Source of the DNA: Azolla caroliniana
Taxonomy: Eukaryota > Polypodiophyta
NCBI GenBank assembly: GCA_043228905.1
Contig: JBHGNT010000009.1
Coordinates: 8,990,001-9,054,000, forward strand
DNA length: 64,000 bases
Reading direction: 5' to 3'
The position numbers were made by a program, and so were the translations under genes. Positions within the stretch are counted from its first letter, which is position 1. The number at the start of each line of letters is the position of its first letter. The notes below the pieces were generated by a model, which was not told where the DNA came from, ran no database searches, and saw only the letters and a list, made by a program, of their open reading frames with translations. Below, piece by piece: positions 42,420-53,908 of the stretch.

Positions 42420-44389
42420 AGCAAGTGGAATTTCTAGGCTACGTCATCTCCTCAAAGGGCATCTCCATGGATCCAGCTAAAGTCCAAACTGTGCTAGAGT
42501 GGCAAATTCCACGGTCGGTACGAGATGTACAATGTTTTCTAGGTTTTGCTAACTTTTACCGCAAGTTTATATAGGATTACTCGAAGATTATTTTACCTCT
42601 CACACAACTTACGAAGAAGGGACAAGTATTTCTTTGGTCCAATGAAGCGGACATGGCTTTTCGGCATCTTAAGAAAGCCTTTACATCAGCTCCTATTCTA
42701 GCTCATGTGGATACAAACAAATCATTCATCATGGAGGCCGACGCATCGGATTTCGCCCTCGGTAGCATCCTTTCTCAACAAGGAGATAAAGAAGAGTTAC
42801 ATACTGTGGCTTTTCATTCGCGCAAATTCGATGCCGCGAAAATCAACTACGAAATACATGACAAGGAGTTATTAGCCATCGTGGATTCCTTTGTGCAATG
42901 GCGGCATTTCTTAGAGGGCTCTCCACATCAGGTCATCGTCTTTAGTGATCACAAAAATCTTGCTTATTTCCAGAACGCTCGGGTGCTAAATCGACGGCAA
43001 GCTCGGTGGGCTCAATTCCTCACGCGTTTCGACGTCAAAATCACATATCGACCGGGGAAGCAGCAAGGAAAAGCAGATGCGCTATCACGACATTCATATC
43101 TTGCACCTCGTCTTGGTGATCCAACGTTTGATAATCAAAAGCAAGTAATCTTGGGACCAATACGATTGCACACAACGCGAATTTTTCACACCCCAATGGA
43201 TTCCCGGATTACCGATGCCATACGTGCGAACTTGAAGACAGACAATTTTGCTCAAGACATTCTGGCGCACATTGATACCTCTCGGGCATCCTGTTCCCAA
43301 TCTCAACAACCAGGTATGGACTACCAACATTTCAAATATCATGATGGTTTGTTATTCTTTGAAAAGCTTGTATATGTCCTCGATTGCTCCTGTCGCCTTC
43401 AAATTGTCCAAAATTGTCACGACACCCATACGGCGGGACATTTCAGTAGTACTAAGACGTTGGATCTCGTTCAACGATCTTTTTGGTGGCCCCATATGCG
43501 ACGTTTTGTCGACGACTACGTTCGGACTTGTGATGCTTGCTGTTGAGCAAAGATGCCCCGAAACCATCCATATGGCTTGTTGGAACCCTTATCGATTCCA
43601 AGTAAGCCGTGGTAGTCTATTTGCCTTGATTTTATCACAGATCTGCTGGTCTCGAAGGGGTTCGATGCTATCTTAACCGTCATCGATCGATATACCAAGA
43701 TGGCACATTTTGTGCCGTGTACTAAGGCCATCACTACCAAGGAAACCGCCGCCCTTGTCATGTGTGAGGTATTTCGGCATCATGGCCTCCCAGACAAAAT
43801 CATCAGTGACCGAGGACCTCAATTCGTCTCCAAATTTTGGCAGCATCTCTTCAAGATGCTCAAGGTCTCTTGCAACCTCTCCTCCGGCTACCATCCCCAG
43901 ACCGATGGGCAGGCAGAACGAACAAACCAAACGTTGGAACAATATCTCCGGTGTTTTCTGAGCTATCAACAAGACGATTGGGTCGAGATTCTCCACTTTG
44001 CGGAGTTTGCATATAATAATGTTGTTCACTCCTTGACTTGGGTTTCCCCATTTTACGCTTATACCGGTTCTCATCGTCGCTGGTCGGTGATCGACACCCC
44101 AGAGCTACCTACCAATCCTCGTGCCGAGGATCATTTGGAGAGGCTACACAAGATCCAGACAGATCTCTCTACTCATCTTCGTCATGCTCAACACACACAG
44201 AAGACTTATGTGGATCGTCATCGGCTTCCCTCCTCTTTTTCCATTGGAGATAGAGTATGGCTCTTACGTCGTCACATCAAGACTACTCGACCGTGCGACA
44301 AGTTGGATTATCGACGACTCGGTCCTTTCCGTATTACTAGTAAGGTTAATGATTTCACGTTCCGCCTTGATCTCCCTCCACATCTTCAA

Positions 44390-44503
44390 ATACATCCGGT
44401 TTTCCATAGCTCTCTTCTTGAACCTTATAAAGCAAGCATCTTTAGATACATCCGGTTTTCCATAGCTCTCTTCTTGAACCTTATAAAGCAAACACTATTC
44501 CCG
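44390..44503 (+). repeat. 56-bp tandem duplication within Gypsy-1 pol
   Basis: ATACATCCGGTTTTCCATAG and the following sequence are repeated in direct tandem with a period of about 56 bp. Since 56 is not a multiple of three, it shifts the frame between the integrase tail and the chromodomain. Confidence 0.85.
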
Positions 44504-44773
44504 ATCGTGTTACACTACCGCCGCCCCCGCTTGAGTTGGAAACCGGCCCGGAGTATGAAGTTGTTGCCGTCGTCGATTCCAAACTTGTTCGCAACAAACT
44601 TTATTATTTGGTCGATTGGCTCGGCTATAGTCCGAGCGAACGTACTTGGGAACCCGTTGAGCATGTCACCAATGCTCAGGATATTCTTGCTGAGTTCCAC
44701 CAAAAGTATCCAGACAAACCCAGTCCGCAATCAGCGCCGACTCGTTCCACTCGTCGTCCTAAGGGGGAGATAG

Positions 44774-45221
44774 TGTCATGATATGGCAAGACTCGAACCC
44801 ATGACCTTATGTTATATAGGTCGAGCTCTTGACCATTATACCATCTATTGTAATACGTAATATATTATTTTCATTTAAGTTTTATTATAGGAAATTAATG
44901 TATATTCCAGATTTCTCTGGAACATTCTACAAGCTTCAGGATTACTCCTGAGAACACTATAAAAGAAGGCACTAGGCATTATGTTAAACCAAATTGGCTC
45001 AACGCCAGTCTTAAGCCTCATAGCCATCTTGTACTTACTCTTCCTATAATATATCATCTGTTATCATCATCTCTCTCGCTCTCGTCCTCACTATATATCT
45101 CTCTCTCTCCTCTTCTTTTTTCTCTCTCTTAGGAGTCTTACGCAGTCCCGTCCTCTTAGTACTAATAGTACTTCCCTTCTTTAGTACTAATTCTCTCTCT
45201 GTTTTAATACTATTCCTGACA
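44774..45221 (+). repeat. 3' LTR of Gypsy-1
   Basis: Starts TGTCATGATATGGCAAG after the purine tract and ends CCTGACA. It matches the 5' LTR apart from scattered substitutions and a different CT-rich microsatellite length. The region matching the self-priming site has one mismatch (AAATTGGCTCAA). Confidence 0.9.
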
Positions 45222-46370
45222 CCTTACCCCTCTTTCTCCACAACAAATATTTAAAGCATTGCAAAACATAATGCAAATCCTTCTTTGTCCATGGTAGTAA
45301 TGAAAAATAATACAATATAATGGATTCCATATTACATTACACAACTACATATGAGGCATACATTAAATGGCCAAAATTACGACGTCTAATACATGAACTT
45401 ATCCCTCAACTTGCGAGTCATCCATTCAATCAATTGGGCATTTGTAACAGTCACTCCAAATGGATACCTCAATTGAAAAATAAAGCCCTTTTTAACCATA
45501 GATCATTGCAATCCTAAACATTCCAAAATCCTCTCAATGCATGAGATGATGCAAGTTTTTCTCCATTTAATATGAAATCTGAATGCCAAGCCAAGTTGGT
45601 TCTATGTGAGCATCACTTTTTGAAGAATCTCATGCCAAGCTTGTTAAAACATGAACGAATCATCTGTCAAAGGTTGTGCTACCATCCCCTAGATGGAAGA
45701 TATAATCTCATAATATCCCCATTAGTTTCAAGCCTTGATAACATGACCAAGAAGGGATGAGTAGTCATAGCAAGCAACAATGGGTTAATTGGGTGTGCTT
45801 GACAAACAAATATCATGAGTGCAATATTTGATGTAACTCCACCATTAAGCATTACTTGAAACACTACATCTTGCCCTGATAAATACAAAAGGTGAGAAAT
45901 GTGTGGTTGAAAGCCCATTATATGCATTAGCCCAAAATCTAACTTTCTCCAAATCTAACTACACCACAATCAATTCTTGATGATTATGTCATGCATAATC
46001 CCATTATGCAATGTATTCCTACTTGCAATGAAATTGTATTGGATTGAGTGTATCAACTTGAGTTGAAGTGTGAGTGAGCCATACTTTTGGCTACTGAACT
46101 TTCACCATGGTGCAATACTCATTTGACAAATACTTTTGTAATTTATTTTCCAAGACCTTCATCAATATCATATACAACCTCCCCACAAAACAAATAGGCT
46201 ATCATTGGTGAAATGACTCTAATGATGCCATCTTTAGAACTACTTTATGAAACCAACATTCCTAGCTTGAGGAATACAAATATAATCCCAACATTGAAAC
46301 ATCAAAGTTTGGGTCCCCTTTGAAATGTCAAAATAAGGAAACCCTGTGTTGTCAACCATAGACCTACTCA
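45222..46370 (-). mobile_element. LINE remnant, 5' half relative to Gypsy-1 insertion
   Basis: The minus-strand reading gives degenerate post-RT LINE sequence (FGVTVTNAQLIEWMTRKLRD; PWTKKDLHYVLQCFKYLLWR at about 45310-45235) that ends at the Gypsy-1 3' LTR and resumes at 34316. The RT core itself is barely readable. The far end abuts the broken Copia-B gag near 46370. Confidence 0.55.
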
Positions 46371-46800
46371 ACGCACATTGTGGGTGGAAAATGAGGGCGT
46401 ATTCTCCCTTGTACAAACTGCCGTGCGGAATGCTCCATACTTCAACACTAGGCCCTTGAGATAGACATGCACTATCTCATCTTCCTCGACAGTCATGTTG
46501 ATAGAGGCAAGTGAGTCGCAGATGTCTTTGATCCAAGCCGTGTAGTTGGCCACCAACATGTCCTTCTGTTGGACATTGCTTAACTCTTGTCGGAGTTGCA
46601 GCTTCTGGGTCGTGGTGCTTGTGGTGAAGACCTTTTTCCGGTTTCCCCAAGTTTCCTTTGGCGTTTTGGTGTCCCGGATATGGTTGAGCAGCTGATCACC
46701 GACACTAGACGCGAAGCAATACATTGTACCCTGCTTGCCACTTGTTCCCAAGTCGGGAAGTCCCTATGTGTCGCATTAGGTGCCATATCGTTAGCTCCAT
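46368..46800 (-). pseudogene. Copia-B gag (UBN2-type), truncated
   Basis: A 127-codon frame with QLLNHIRDTKTPKETWGNRK, TTTQKLQLRQELSNVQQKDM and LVANYTAWIKDICDSLASIN, characteristic of Copia UBN2 gag. A second, overlapping frame carries the N-terminal side, so at least one frameshift exists. It ends abruptly near 46370 at the LINE remnant. Confidence 0.75.
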
Positions 46801-47051
46801 TGACATAACTCTAGTAACCATGCCCAAGCAGGTACTAGCGCATCTTGTATGACCAAGGTGCGTAGTTGGATCTGTCGAGCTTCTCCGTTGGGAGCGAGCT
46901 AAGCATTCCTTTGTCCATTCTGACCTTGCTTTTTGTTCTCTACCGGATGTTAGGGTTTGTCTTTGGAAATCACTCGTCGGCTGTAGAGGTTCTCAACCCT
47001 CGCGCTCTGATACCATGAAAAGGTGAATATACGGAAGCTTTGACAAACTGG

Positions 47052-47446
47052 TGTCGTGAAGATTCGTCACTAAGTGCATTCCTCAACTCATTCAAATCAT
47101 CCTTTCTATTCTCCACACATAGACACAAAGATAATAGCTTTTGCTCTGCCTTATATATGGTGAGATCCTTATTTGTCCTGTCTATGTGGGATATCTCACA
47201 ATTTTTTGTTTTTCTCTTCTTCTTCTCAAACTTCACTTTCACATAACTTGACACTAATTTGTCCATTTCACATGTAGTAAAATGCATTTGGAAGCTCTTG
47301 AAGACCTCCATCTTCCCGTACCAAGATATTAAGCTAATCTAAAATAATATATTCTCTGTTATTGTTTCATGTCTTGTGTGAAGAACCACACTTGATTTTG
47401 TAAATTCCATGCAATTTTCACACCATTGCCGAAAATCTTCACGACA
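47052..47446 (-). mobile_element. Insertion with TGTCG...CGACA ends (solo-LTR or MITE) in the Copia-B LTR
   Basis: On the minus strand the insertion begins TGTCGTGAAGATTTTCGGC and ends GAATCTTCACGACA. The flanks CTGG and CCGG are consistent with a 4-bp duplication, because removing one restores the same spacing as the intact Copia-C LTR (GACAAATCAGTTTA). The first about 35 bp match the start of the insertion at 48847-49570, so they are one family. It codes for nothing. Confidence 0.6.
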
Positions 47447-47859
47447 CCGGTTTACCGGATAGCAATAGAATACAGATAGGTTTAATGGAACCTTGAATCA
47501 TAGAGTATGCGGGAGAGACAAAGTTAGAGTAGAACACAGAAAACGTGTATATTCCAAAACACTAAAAACTCTCAGTACATACAATGTGCTCAGTTAGCAC
47601 TTTTATACAAGTCCATGAAAGGACTGACAAAAGTACTGACATGTACTTTAATGCTCATACGAGCGATTGACATTGATTCCCAAAAATTTGTTTACGTACT
47701 ACGCTAGATTCGTAGGCCTCTAACGGCCTACCAATTCATCCTGATCCATATTACAATCCGGCTCTCCGATCCGACTCTGGCTTATTCAGCCGATTCGGAT
47801 CTGATTGAGCTTGTCCGCTCAACAATCTCGTAATCTCAAAGCGTTTATCTTGGGCTAGA

Positions 47860-47940
47860 CTAGCGACAAACACAGGGTGTCCTTCCGAATCACTTCACCA
47901 AAGGGGTGGTTACGGGTAGGATGTTAACCGACACAGATAT
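47860..47940 (-). repeat. Fragment of a Gypsy-4-type LTR end
   Basis: ACTTCACCAAAGGGGTG with flanking GGTGTC and GGTTACGG matches the start of the Gypsy-4 LTR at 54345-54400. Only about 50-80 bp is recognisable. Confidence 0.4.
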
Positions 47941-48059
47941 GATTCTAATCCGACTGTTTCCGGATCGGTTCTGGATTCGCCATATAACAACGATTGATTA
48001 ACACACATAAGATATACAAATTAAGTGCAGACGGTAAGTAGACAATATACACAATACTC

Positions 48060-50800
48060 AAATCCAAAAACAAGCTTATATTACTTCCGTGTCTAGCATC
48101 TGGTACATGCACATATGCTATTCTACTGAATATCCGAAGGTGCCTTAACTTCGGCTTTTGCCCGAAATACAGCTTGTGTGTTGACACCTTCTCGGCAATC
48201 CAATTTTGGATGTAGACGACCGTCCTGACCGCCTCAGACCACTAGAATTTGGGCATGCTTTTCTCCTCAAGCATTGCCGTTGTCGCGTCGACAATTGACT
48301 GGTTCTTTCTCTCGGCCACACTGTTTTGTTCTGGTGTGTATCTACAACTAAATTCTCACTGAATTTCTTTCTGCTGCAGATAACTGTTGAATTGGCCAGA
48401 AAGGTATTCTTTTTCGGCATCCGACCGCAGGCACTTGATCTTCCTCTCCGTTTCCCATTCGAGAAGTCTTTGTAGGCTCCGGAAATAGTCGAAGACTTCG
48501 CTTTTCTTGTCGATGAGGTAGATCCACGTGTGTCGGCTGTAGTTGTGGATGAAAGAGACAAAATATCAGCTCCCGCCAAGACTAACCTTTTGTGCCGGTT
48601 CTCATACATCCGAATGTATTAGATTGAGCTTGTTACGACTCAAGTTTCTTTCGATGGGGAATGGAAGTCTTGTTTCCTGAGTTGGCAAGCTTCACAAATT
48701 TGGGCCTTCCGGCCGCTAAATTTCGGCAAACCAAAAACAACTTGTTTCGATTGCAGGTCTTGATGCCTCCAGTAGTTGATGTGACCAATCCGCTTGTGCC
48801 AGAGATCGATGTTCGATTCAATCTTCTGTCCTTTGGCGAACAACACTGTCGCGATATTTCGTGAGTATGTGTAGGATCTGAGGCGGGACCACGGGGGTCT
48901 CAAACTAGGGAGTAGAGGAAAAGGAATAAGACACAAAATGGAAGCTTAGCTCAAGAGGAGAAGAGGAAGAATAGCACATTAACATAGAATAGATGGAGAC
49001 AAGATGCCCCAACAAGACAAGATACACAAGCAAGTTATATTATGAATCCGAAAACGAATACAACCATGGCGGCATAGGCCAAAACCCAACGACGACAAGA
49101 AACCCTAACCTCCTAAGTAAAGAAGAAGATGAAGAAACCCTAAACCGAATAGAGACCCTCGACCTAAGTGGTATACCTCTCTCACTCAAAATAGGCAACC
49201 CCTTCACAAGAGACCCCTCACTCCCTTTTATTGTAGTAAGGGGTGAGCACATTACAAGAGGGAGTCAAATCCCCTTTCATTTAATGGGGAATATCTCCCT
49301 TGATCTTAAATCGATGGGCCTTAACTCTCTCTCTCCTATCACATTCACTCTCAATGCCCACTACTCATTCTACTCTACAAAGTGCACATCACATTTATGC
49401 CTCTACGAACTTCGTGGTGCACCTTTAGCACCTTAGATTATTACCCTTCCCATTACATTTTGTTTACTTATTCTTATTACACAAATTTACAAGTGCATGT
49501 GCAATGTTGCACATCCCCATTTTATTTGTCCCTCCCGGTTTTCTCACCGTAGCCAGAAATCTTCACGACAACGTAGTGCCTACATCGTTGGTGTCGAGGA
49601 TGAACATCCTCCCGTCCCTACGCCCTTGCGCGATTATTCGGTCTTCTTCCTGTATGAAGCATCCAAGGTGCGTGAACCGCACCTGCATCCCCTGGTCAAC
49701 AATATGCTCGACCAACACCGGGTTCTTTGTGATTGTCGGAACATGTAATACGTTCATTTGCTTTCCCTTTTGTCTGACATGGCTTAAAGGGACTTCTCTA
49801 ATATGCACAATCGAATGAGTGTCGTCTCCGGTTTCGACAACTCCCGGTTGCTCCAACTTTTCCAAAAACGAGAACCACTCTTCATGGTTTGTCATGTGGT
49901 TTGATGCTCCTGAGTCAATGTACGACACGTACTCCAATCCGGAAGTGGTCTTCTTCATTGAGTTTGCCTTGTGCTTCATCACAAAGGTTGGCCCTTTTTC
50001 GGTTTTATCGGTTCCGGACCCTTCCGATCCTTCTGCATAATGTGAGCTTTGCCGGCTCCCTAGTCCAGTCTTGTCGGATCCGGATTTATCCGAATCGGCA
50101 CACTTCTTCTAGCACTCACTTTCTCGGTGGCCTTTCTTGCCACAATACTAGCATTCTATTTCGGTCTTTGATTGCCGGTTTCCAGCGCCGTTTTGACTCC
50201 CCCTGCTTGTGGAGTGTCCAGAACTGTTGTTAGCACTTTCTCAGTGCCTCTGATTCTGCTCTTGCCAGTCGCCTCCATTGCGTGTCGACCCACCTCATCC
50301 TCCACACCCACGGGGCTGATCCACTTCCGTGTACAACATCCGGTTGTCTGATTGAGTGGTCCTTGACCCACTCACGTGGTTTTCTTCGACCATGAGCATC
50401 AATTGTAGGTCGAAGAAGGATGGTGGTTTCTTCTAGGTGAGGATAGTGGTCTAGATGGGCTTGTACTTTTGAACTAGACCACCGAGGCAAATTTGCACCA
50501 TTTCGTCCTAATCTATCGTGACGTCAATGGACCCTAATGCATTGCAAATCGCCTTTATCTTGGTGGTGTAGTTTGAAACTGACATATCCTTTTGTTGAAT
50601 ATTGTTCAGTTCTTGCCGAAGCAGTAGCTTCCAAGCTGAGGTAGTTGCGGCGAAAATCTTTTTCATATTTTCCCAAGCCTGTTTCGACGTCTTAGCATCT
50701 CTAATGTAGTCGATCATCTGGTCATGCATGGCAGTATAGAACTTTGCTTGCTCCGTGTTCCCATGCTGGGAACTCCTTTTGTGATGACTCTGGCGCTATT
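48060..50800 (-). pseudogene. Copia-C gag-pol remains
   Basis: Gag UBN2 part at 50729-50508 (SKQAWENMKKIFAATTSAWK). Protease at 49982-49563 with VSYIDSGASNHMTNHEEWFS. GAG-pre-integrase at 48850-48650 (IDLWHKRIGHINYWRHQDLQ; CEACQLRKQ). Integrase at about 48560-48140 (NYSRHTWIYLIDKKSEVFDY; RSDAEKEY; TPEQNSVAERKN), still showing D and E positions, but with TGA/TAG stops in the frame. Confidence 0.8.
48847..49570 (-). mobile_element. Solo-LTR-like insertion in Copia-C
   Basis: Minus-strand ends TGTCGTGAAGATTTCTGGC and ATATCGCGACA. It interrupts Copia-C between the protease tail (TNDVGTT) and LFAKGQK. Removing it with a 4-bp duplication (ACGT/GTGT, two changes) restores GTTLFAKG in frame. It contains GGGACCACGGGGGTCTC, as in the degenerate region near 6782, and no coding domain. 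Confidence 0.6.
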
Positions 50801-51341
50801 TCATTCGCACCCTCAACATAACTCCATTATCCATGTCCGAGCAGATACTAGTGCATCTAATATGACCAAGATGCATAGTTGTGTCTGTTAAGCTTCTCTA
50901 TCGGAAGCGAACTTGGCATACCTTTGTCCATCTTTCGTCTTTAGCGGGTGATAGGGTTTGTCTTCCGTAATCACTTGTCGATTGCAAAGGTTCTGAACCC
51001 TTGTGCTCTGATACCATGTCAAAGTTAATATGCGGAATCTTTGACAAATCAGTTTATCCAGATAGCAATAGGAAACAGAGAATAAAGTTTTAATGGAAGC
51101 TTAGGAACAGAGAATACACGGGAGAGACAGACAGAGCAAAATAGTATAAACTATATTAAAAAAATAATACTCTGTACATAGGATATGCTCAGTGAGCACT
51201 TTTTATGCAACTCCACAAGGGACTGACAAAAGTACTATGTACTTCAATGCTCATACGAGCGGCTGACACTGACTCCCAAAAATATGCCTATGTACTAGGC
51301 TAGATTCGTAGGCCTCTAACAGCCTACCAGTTACAATCCGG

Positions 51342-52080
51342 TGTTGTGGAGAAAACCGGCCTTAGGCGGAATCAGTGTAAAAGGTGCATGAATCAGCCCT
51401 TACGCGTGGGCACAAGTATTGATAAGTTGTATATAATTAGGAATAGGTCGGTTGATGTAAATATACTAGATAGTACACATTTATTAGCTAGGAAATCGAT
51501 GCGTATCTCTGTCCGAAGGGACAGGGAATAAAGATGATGTATTCAGGATGTGACGGCCCTTTGAGGCAGCCTATAAAAGAGAGGGGAGAAGGCCGAAACA
51601 GGTATCGTCTTTTGGCGAGGACAGAGTGTTGTCGGACTAGGGACCGATCTTTCTCCACCTCTATCGTTGTTCTCTACAGGTTTCTGGAACGGTTGCACCT
51701 GCTTCGAGGAAAGCCCGAGTGCTTCTAGCAGAGGCTCCACTGCGTGCATGCAAGTGTGTGCGTGTGTTAGGTCTGTTACCTGCGTGCCGGTTGTAATCTC
51801 ATGGGCGTTGTAACCCTTTATAGTTGGAATTAATTTCTAGTTCATTGTCTCTCTGTGTTTCTGTGTGTTTTCCCCTTCCAATGTCTGGTGGGTGTGCATC
51901 TCTGTTCGTTCTGTACACGCGATCGTGATTCATTTGGCCGGTAAGCGCTGCTTGCCGAAAGCCGGCGTCCGCTGGTTTGACGCTTGCGCTCTCCTCTCTC
52001 CCCTTGTTTCTTGCACTCCTTGGTCCAAGGCCTCCGTGGTCCCACCTTAGTTTCCTACGCGAGAGCGTAACAACACGACA
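51342..52080 (+). repeat. 5' LTR of Gypsy-3
   Basis: TG...CA ends. TATA box in CCTATAAAAGAGAGG at about 51569-51583. The primer-site-like string begins four bases after the end. About 739 bp. Confidence 0.65.
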
Positions 52081-52125
52081 TATTTGGTGAACCCGACGTG
52101 AAACAAGGCGGCAAAGGAGTCGAAG

Positions 52126-53107
52126 ATGAGGGGATCAGAGCTTGCCGAAGCCATGGCGACAACTGTTGATCGAATAGTAAGTGCTCGCGAGGGCACAGGC
52201 GCCCTCGATAGGGCCATCGAAGCGATTGTCAACACAATAGGCCGGTTAGTGGGAAGAACGCCACGAACTATTTAGAGGCCTACCAAGCCGAGATGGTGAT
52301 GAGGGACATCTCAGAGGACAGGCGGCTGGCTGGATTCCCTCGGGTGGCAACGTCGGGCATCCACGCAGAGGTGCTCAAGGTACAAGTTGGGTGCCGGAAC
52401 TGGGAAGAATTCGAAGGTTAGCTCCTCAAGAAGTACGGGCTCGATGACGCGCATCGGTTATCGAAGCGGGACTTCATGGAATGGGTGGAGACCCCCGGAG
52501 AGGGGAGGAACGCGTCGACGCGCCTCCGGGAGTTTGAGGAACGCTTCACGCGGTACTGGACAAGACCATGGTAGACACGAGCTGTGTCCTGTTGTTCGTC
52601 AAAGTGGTGGACGTGCGGGATCGGGATCAAGTGGTTAAAAGAGTCTGCAACCGTTTCGACAAGCGGCGTGAGTGGGGCGACGAAGGTTCGTCGTCGGCGA
52701 GACCCGTTCCGGCAAGGAAGTTCGAGGAACCTTCGCCGACACGAAAGGAGGAAACCCGGGATTGGCTTCAGACGAGCTCGACCTCGACCGGTGTGGTCAA
52801 GGGCCCATCTGGAGGAGCGGCTCTGGAAGAGTTGACTCAGATGGTGTGCGATCTCCAGATCGCGCAGGCCTGGAGAGACAACGGCGAACTGTCTCAGGAC
52901 CGGAGACCTCCGACAGGGCAGCGGTGCATGTGGTGTGACACGGTCGATCACATCCGGAAGGAGTGTGCTGACTTCGCAGAAGCACTGAGGACTAACGTTG
53001 TGTACCTGTGGAATGGGCGGGGGCACGCTAGTGCGACCCGGAAAGCCTCGGAGTTGAATACCGAGTGCCGCGGAATGAAGCGGCTGATGGAAGAAACCGC
53101 GGCGTGA
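52126..53107 (+). pseudogene. Gypsy-3 gag
   Basis: From the ATG at 52126 the frame reads AMATTVDRIVSAREGTGALD and breaks near 52250. It continues in other frames with WETPGEG and TRLREFEERFTRYW near 52480-52560. The last part (52568-53107) reads RFDKRREWGDEG, EELTQMVCDLQIAQAW and a CCHC knuckle CMWCDTVDHIRKEC near 52927-52968. The order of capsid, helical linker and knuckle fits Gag. At least two frameshifts are present. Confidence 0.65.
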
Positions 53108-53503
53108 CACACTGAAGCCATTCACTACTCGGCATCGACCGGAATCTGAGTAGGGAGTGACGACAACAACAAAGGGACGAAGGACTCTGGATTCTGGCCA
53201 TCGGTGCTACGAGGCCTCTTTGGAGTAAGACTAAGGAAGGAGGAAAGGAACCGCGCGGAGAAGCGGATCCGGGAGGTTACCGGATGGGACGAACCGGTCG
53301 AGGAGAAGACCGGTTTCGTAGAAGCCGCGTGCTGGTGGAGGACAAGAGAGCAGGGAAGGCCGGGGGAGCCGGACCTTCAAAATGGTACGAGACACGGAGC
53401 GGACCGGGGAAGAACGATTCCGGTAGTTCCAGTCTGCAAGATCGGATGAAGCAGGCCGGTTACCGGTTGGGCACCGAGATAGAGAGGACGACGGACTTGC
53501 GAA

Positions 53504-53908
53504 ATGTTGGTGGAAAGAGACTATTCGAGGTTGCACTGGGCTAGAGCCACTACGGAGACCCTCGTTCGGATCGGGGACGTCCAGGAGCCATTGGTGGCGT
53601 TGATAGACCACGGTTTCGAGATCAACCTAATGTCTATGGACTTCTATAAGAAGGGAAAGTGGCTGATCAACACCAAGCACGGGTGGAAGATACGCGTGGC
53701 AACGCGCGCCACGGAGGACCTGCACGGGACCTACCCGAATGTATGTGTGAAAATCGGCGATGTCGAGATTGACCAACACTTCTTCGTGCAAGAGACACCC
53801 TCGCACTCGATGATACTCGGTGAACCGTATATTACGGCGGCACGCATGGAGACAAAGGTGTTGGATAACGGTTCGGCATACGCACGCGTGAAGAGCCAAG
53901 ATGGATGA
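53504..53908 (+). pseudogene. Gypsy-3 protease region
   Basis: An open stretch of 134 codons resembling a retropepsin-like domain. LVALIDHGFEINLMSMDFYK places DHG where DSG or DTG is expected, followed by SHSMILGEPYITAARMETKV, the typical IILG-like motif. The catalytic Asp is present and its neighbouring Ser/Thr is replaced by His, which may be a family trait or damage. The frame closes at 53906-53908. Further coding-like sequence (EEHLRACKVLGPDEEI) follows at about 54120-54320. Confidence 0.6.

Larger units (their letters stand above)
35969..44781 (+). pseudogene. Gypsy-1 pol: protease, RT, RNase H, integrase, chromodomain (interrupted)
   Basis: In order: aspartic protease with VLTLLDSGANSCFMD near 36110-36160; RT with PYDCPIDLQPGAEPPWG, VVDYRGLNKVTIRNRYALPL and catalytic YLDD near 37120; RNase H with FIMEADASDFALGSILSQQ near 42727 and YEIHDKELLAI; integrase with HHGLPDKIISDRGPQFVSKF, GYHPQTDGQAERTNQTLEQY; and chromodomain YYLVDWLGYSPSERTWEP near 44605-44660. 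Defects seen are a TAG after FAQAS (36179), a frameshift near 36810, a TGA after SSLLE (36904), a TAG after FYRKFI (42572), a TGA near 43543, and a 56-bp tandem duplication near 44390-44500 that shifts the frame before the chromodomain. The Copia at 37254 splits the RT. Confidence 0.85.
34317..45221 (+). mobile_element. Gypsy-1: Tf1/sushi-like chromovirus, interrupted by a Copia element
   Basis: Two LTRs (34317-34753 and 44774-45221) bound gag, protease, RT, RNase H, integrase and a C-terminal chromodomain. Removing the nested Copia (37254-42419 plus one TSD copy) gives about 5.7 kb. The flanks are CCTCA and CCTTA, a 5-bp target duplication with one mismatch. A polypurine tract AAGGGGGAGATAG precedes the 3' LTR. 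The LTRs differ at about a dozen positions in the first 270 bp, so the insertion is not recent. The primer site is self-complementary rather than tRNA-type (see the separate entry). Gag style, the chromodomain and self-priming point to the Tf1/sushi/Tcn1 side of chromoviruses, not the seed-plant Tekay, CRM or Reina groups. The element is dead. Confidence 0.85.
46368..47824 (-). mobile_element. Copia-B: 5' LTR and gag only
   Basis: On the minus strand: LTR 47824-47016 (starting TGTTGAGCGGAC), primer site TGGTATCAGAGC (47015-47004), then gag. Everything after gag is missing. The LTR is split by an insertion at 47052-47446. It is the same family as Copia-C (LTR 51017-51341, gag 50508-50729), as the matching AATGCTCATACGAGCG and TAGATTCGTAGGCCTCTAAC blocks show. 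Confidence 0.75.
48000..51341 (-). mobile_element. Copia-C: Ty1/copia element, 5' LTR to integrase (dead), split twice
   Basis: On the minus strand: truncated 5' LTR (51341-51017), primer site TGGTATCAGAGC (51016-51005), gag, protease, GAG-pre-integrase, integrase and the start of the post-integrase region (QKPKLRHLRIFSRIAYVHVP, ending near 48060). RT and RNase H are missing. Gypsy-3 entered its LTR at 51341/51342, so the rest of that LTR should lie beyond the window. A solo-LTR-like insertion sits between protease and GAG-pre-integrase (48847-49570). Many stops are present. Confidence 0.8.

Noticed and set aside
52418-53125. 235-codon minus-strand ORF
   Set aside because: Mirror frame of the Gypsy-3 gag, whose plus-strand reading has the CCHC knuckle.
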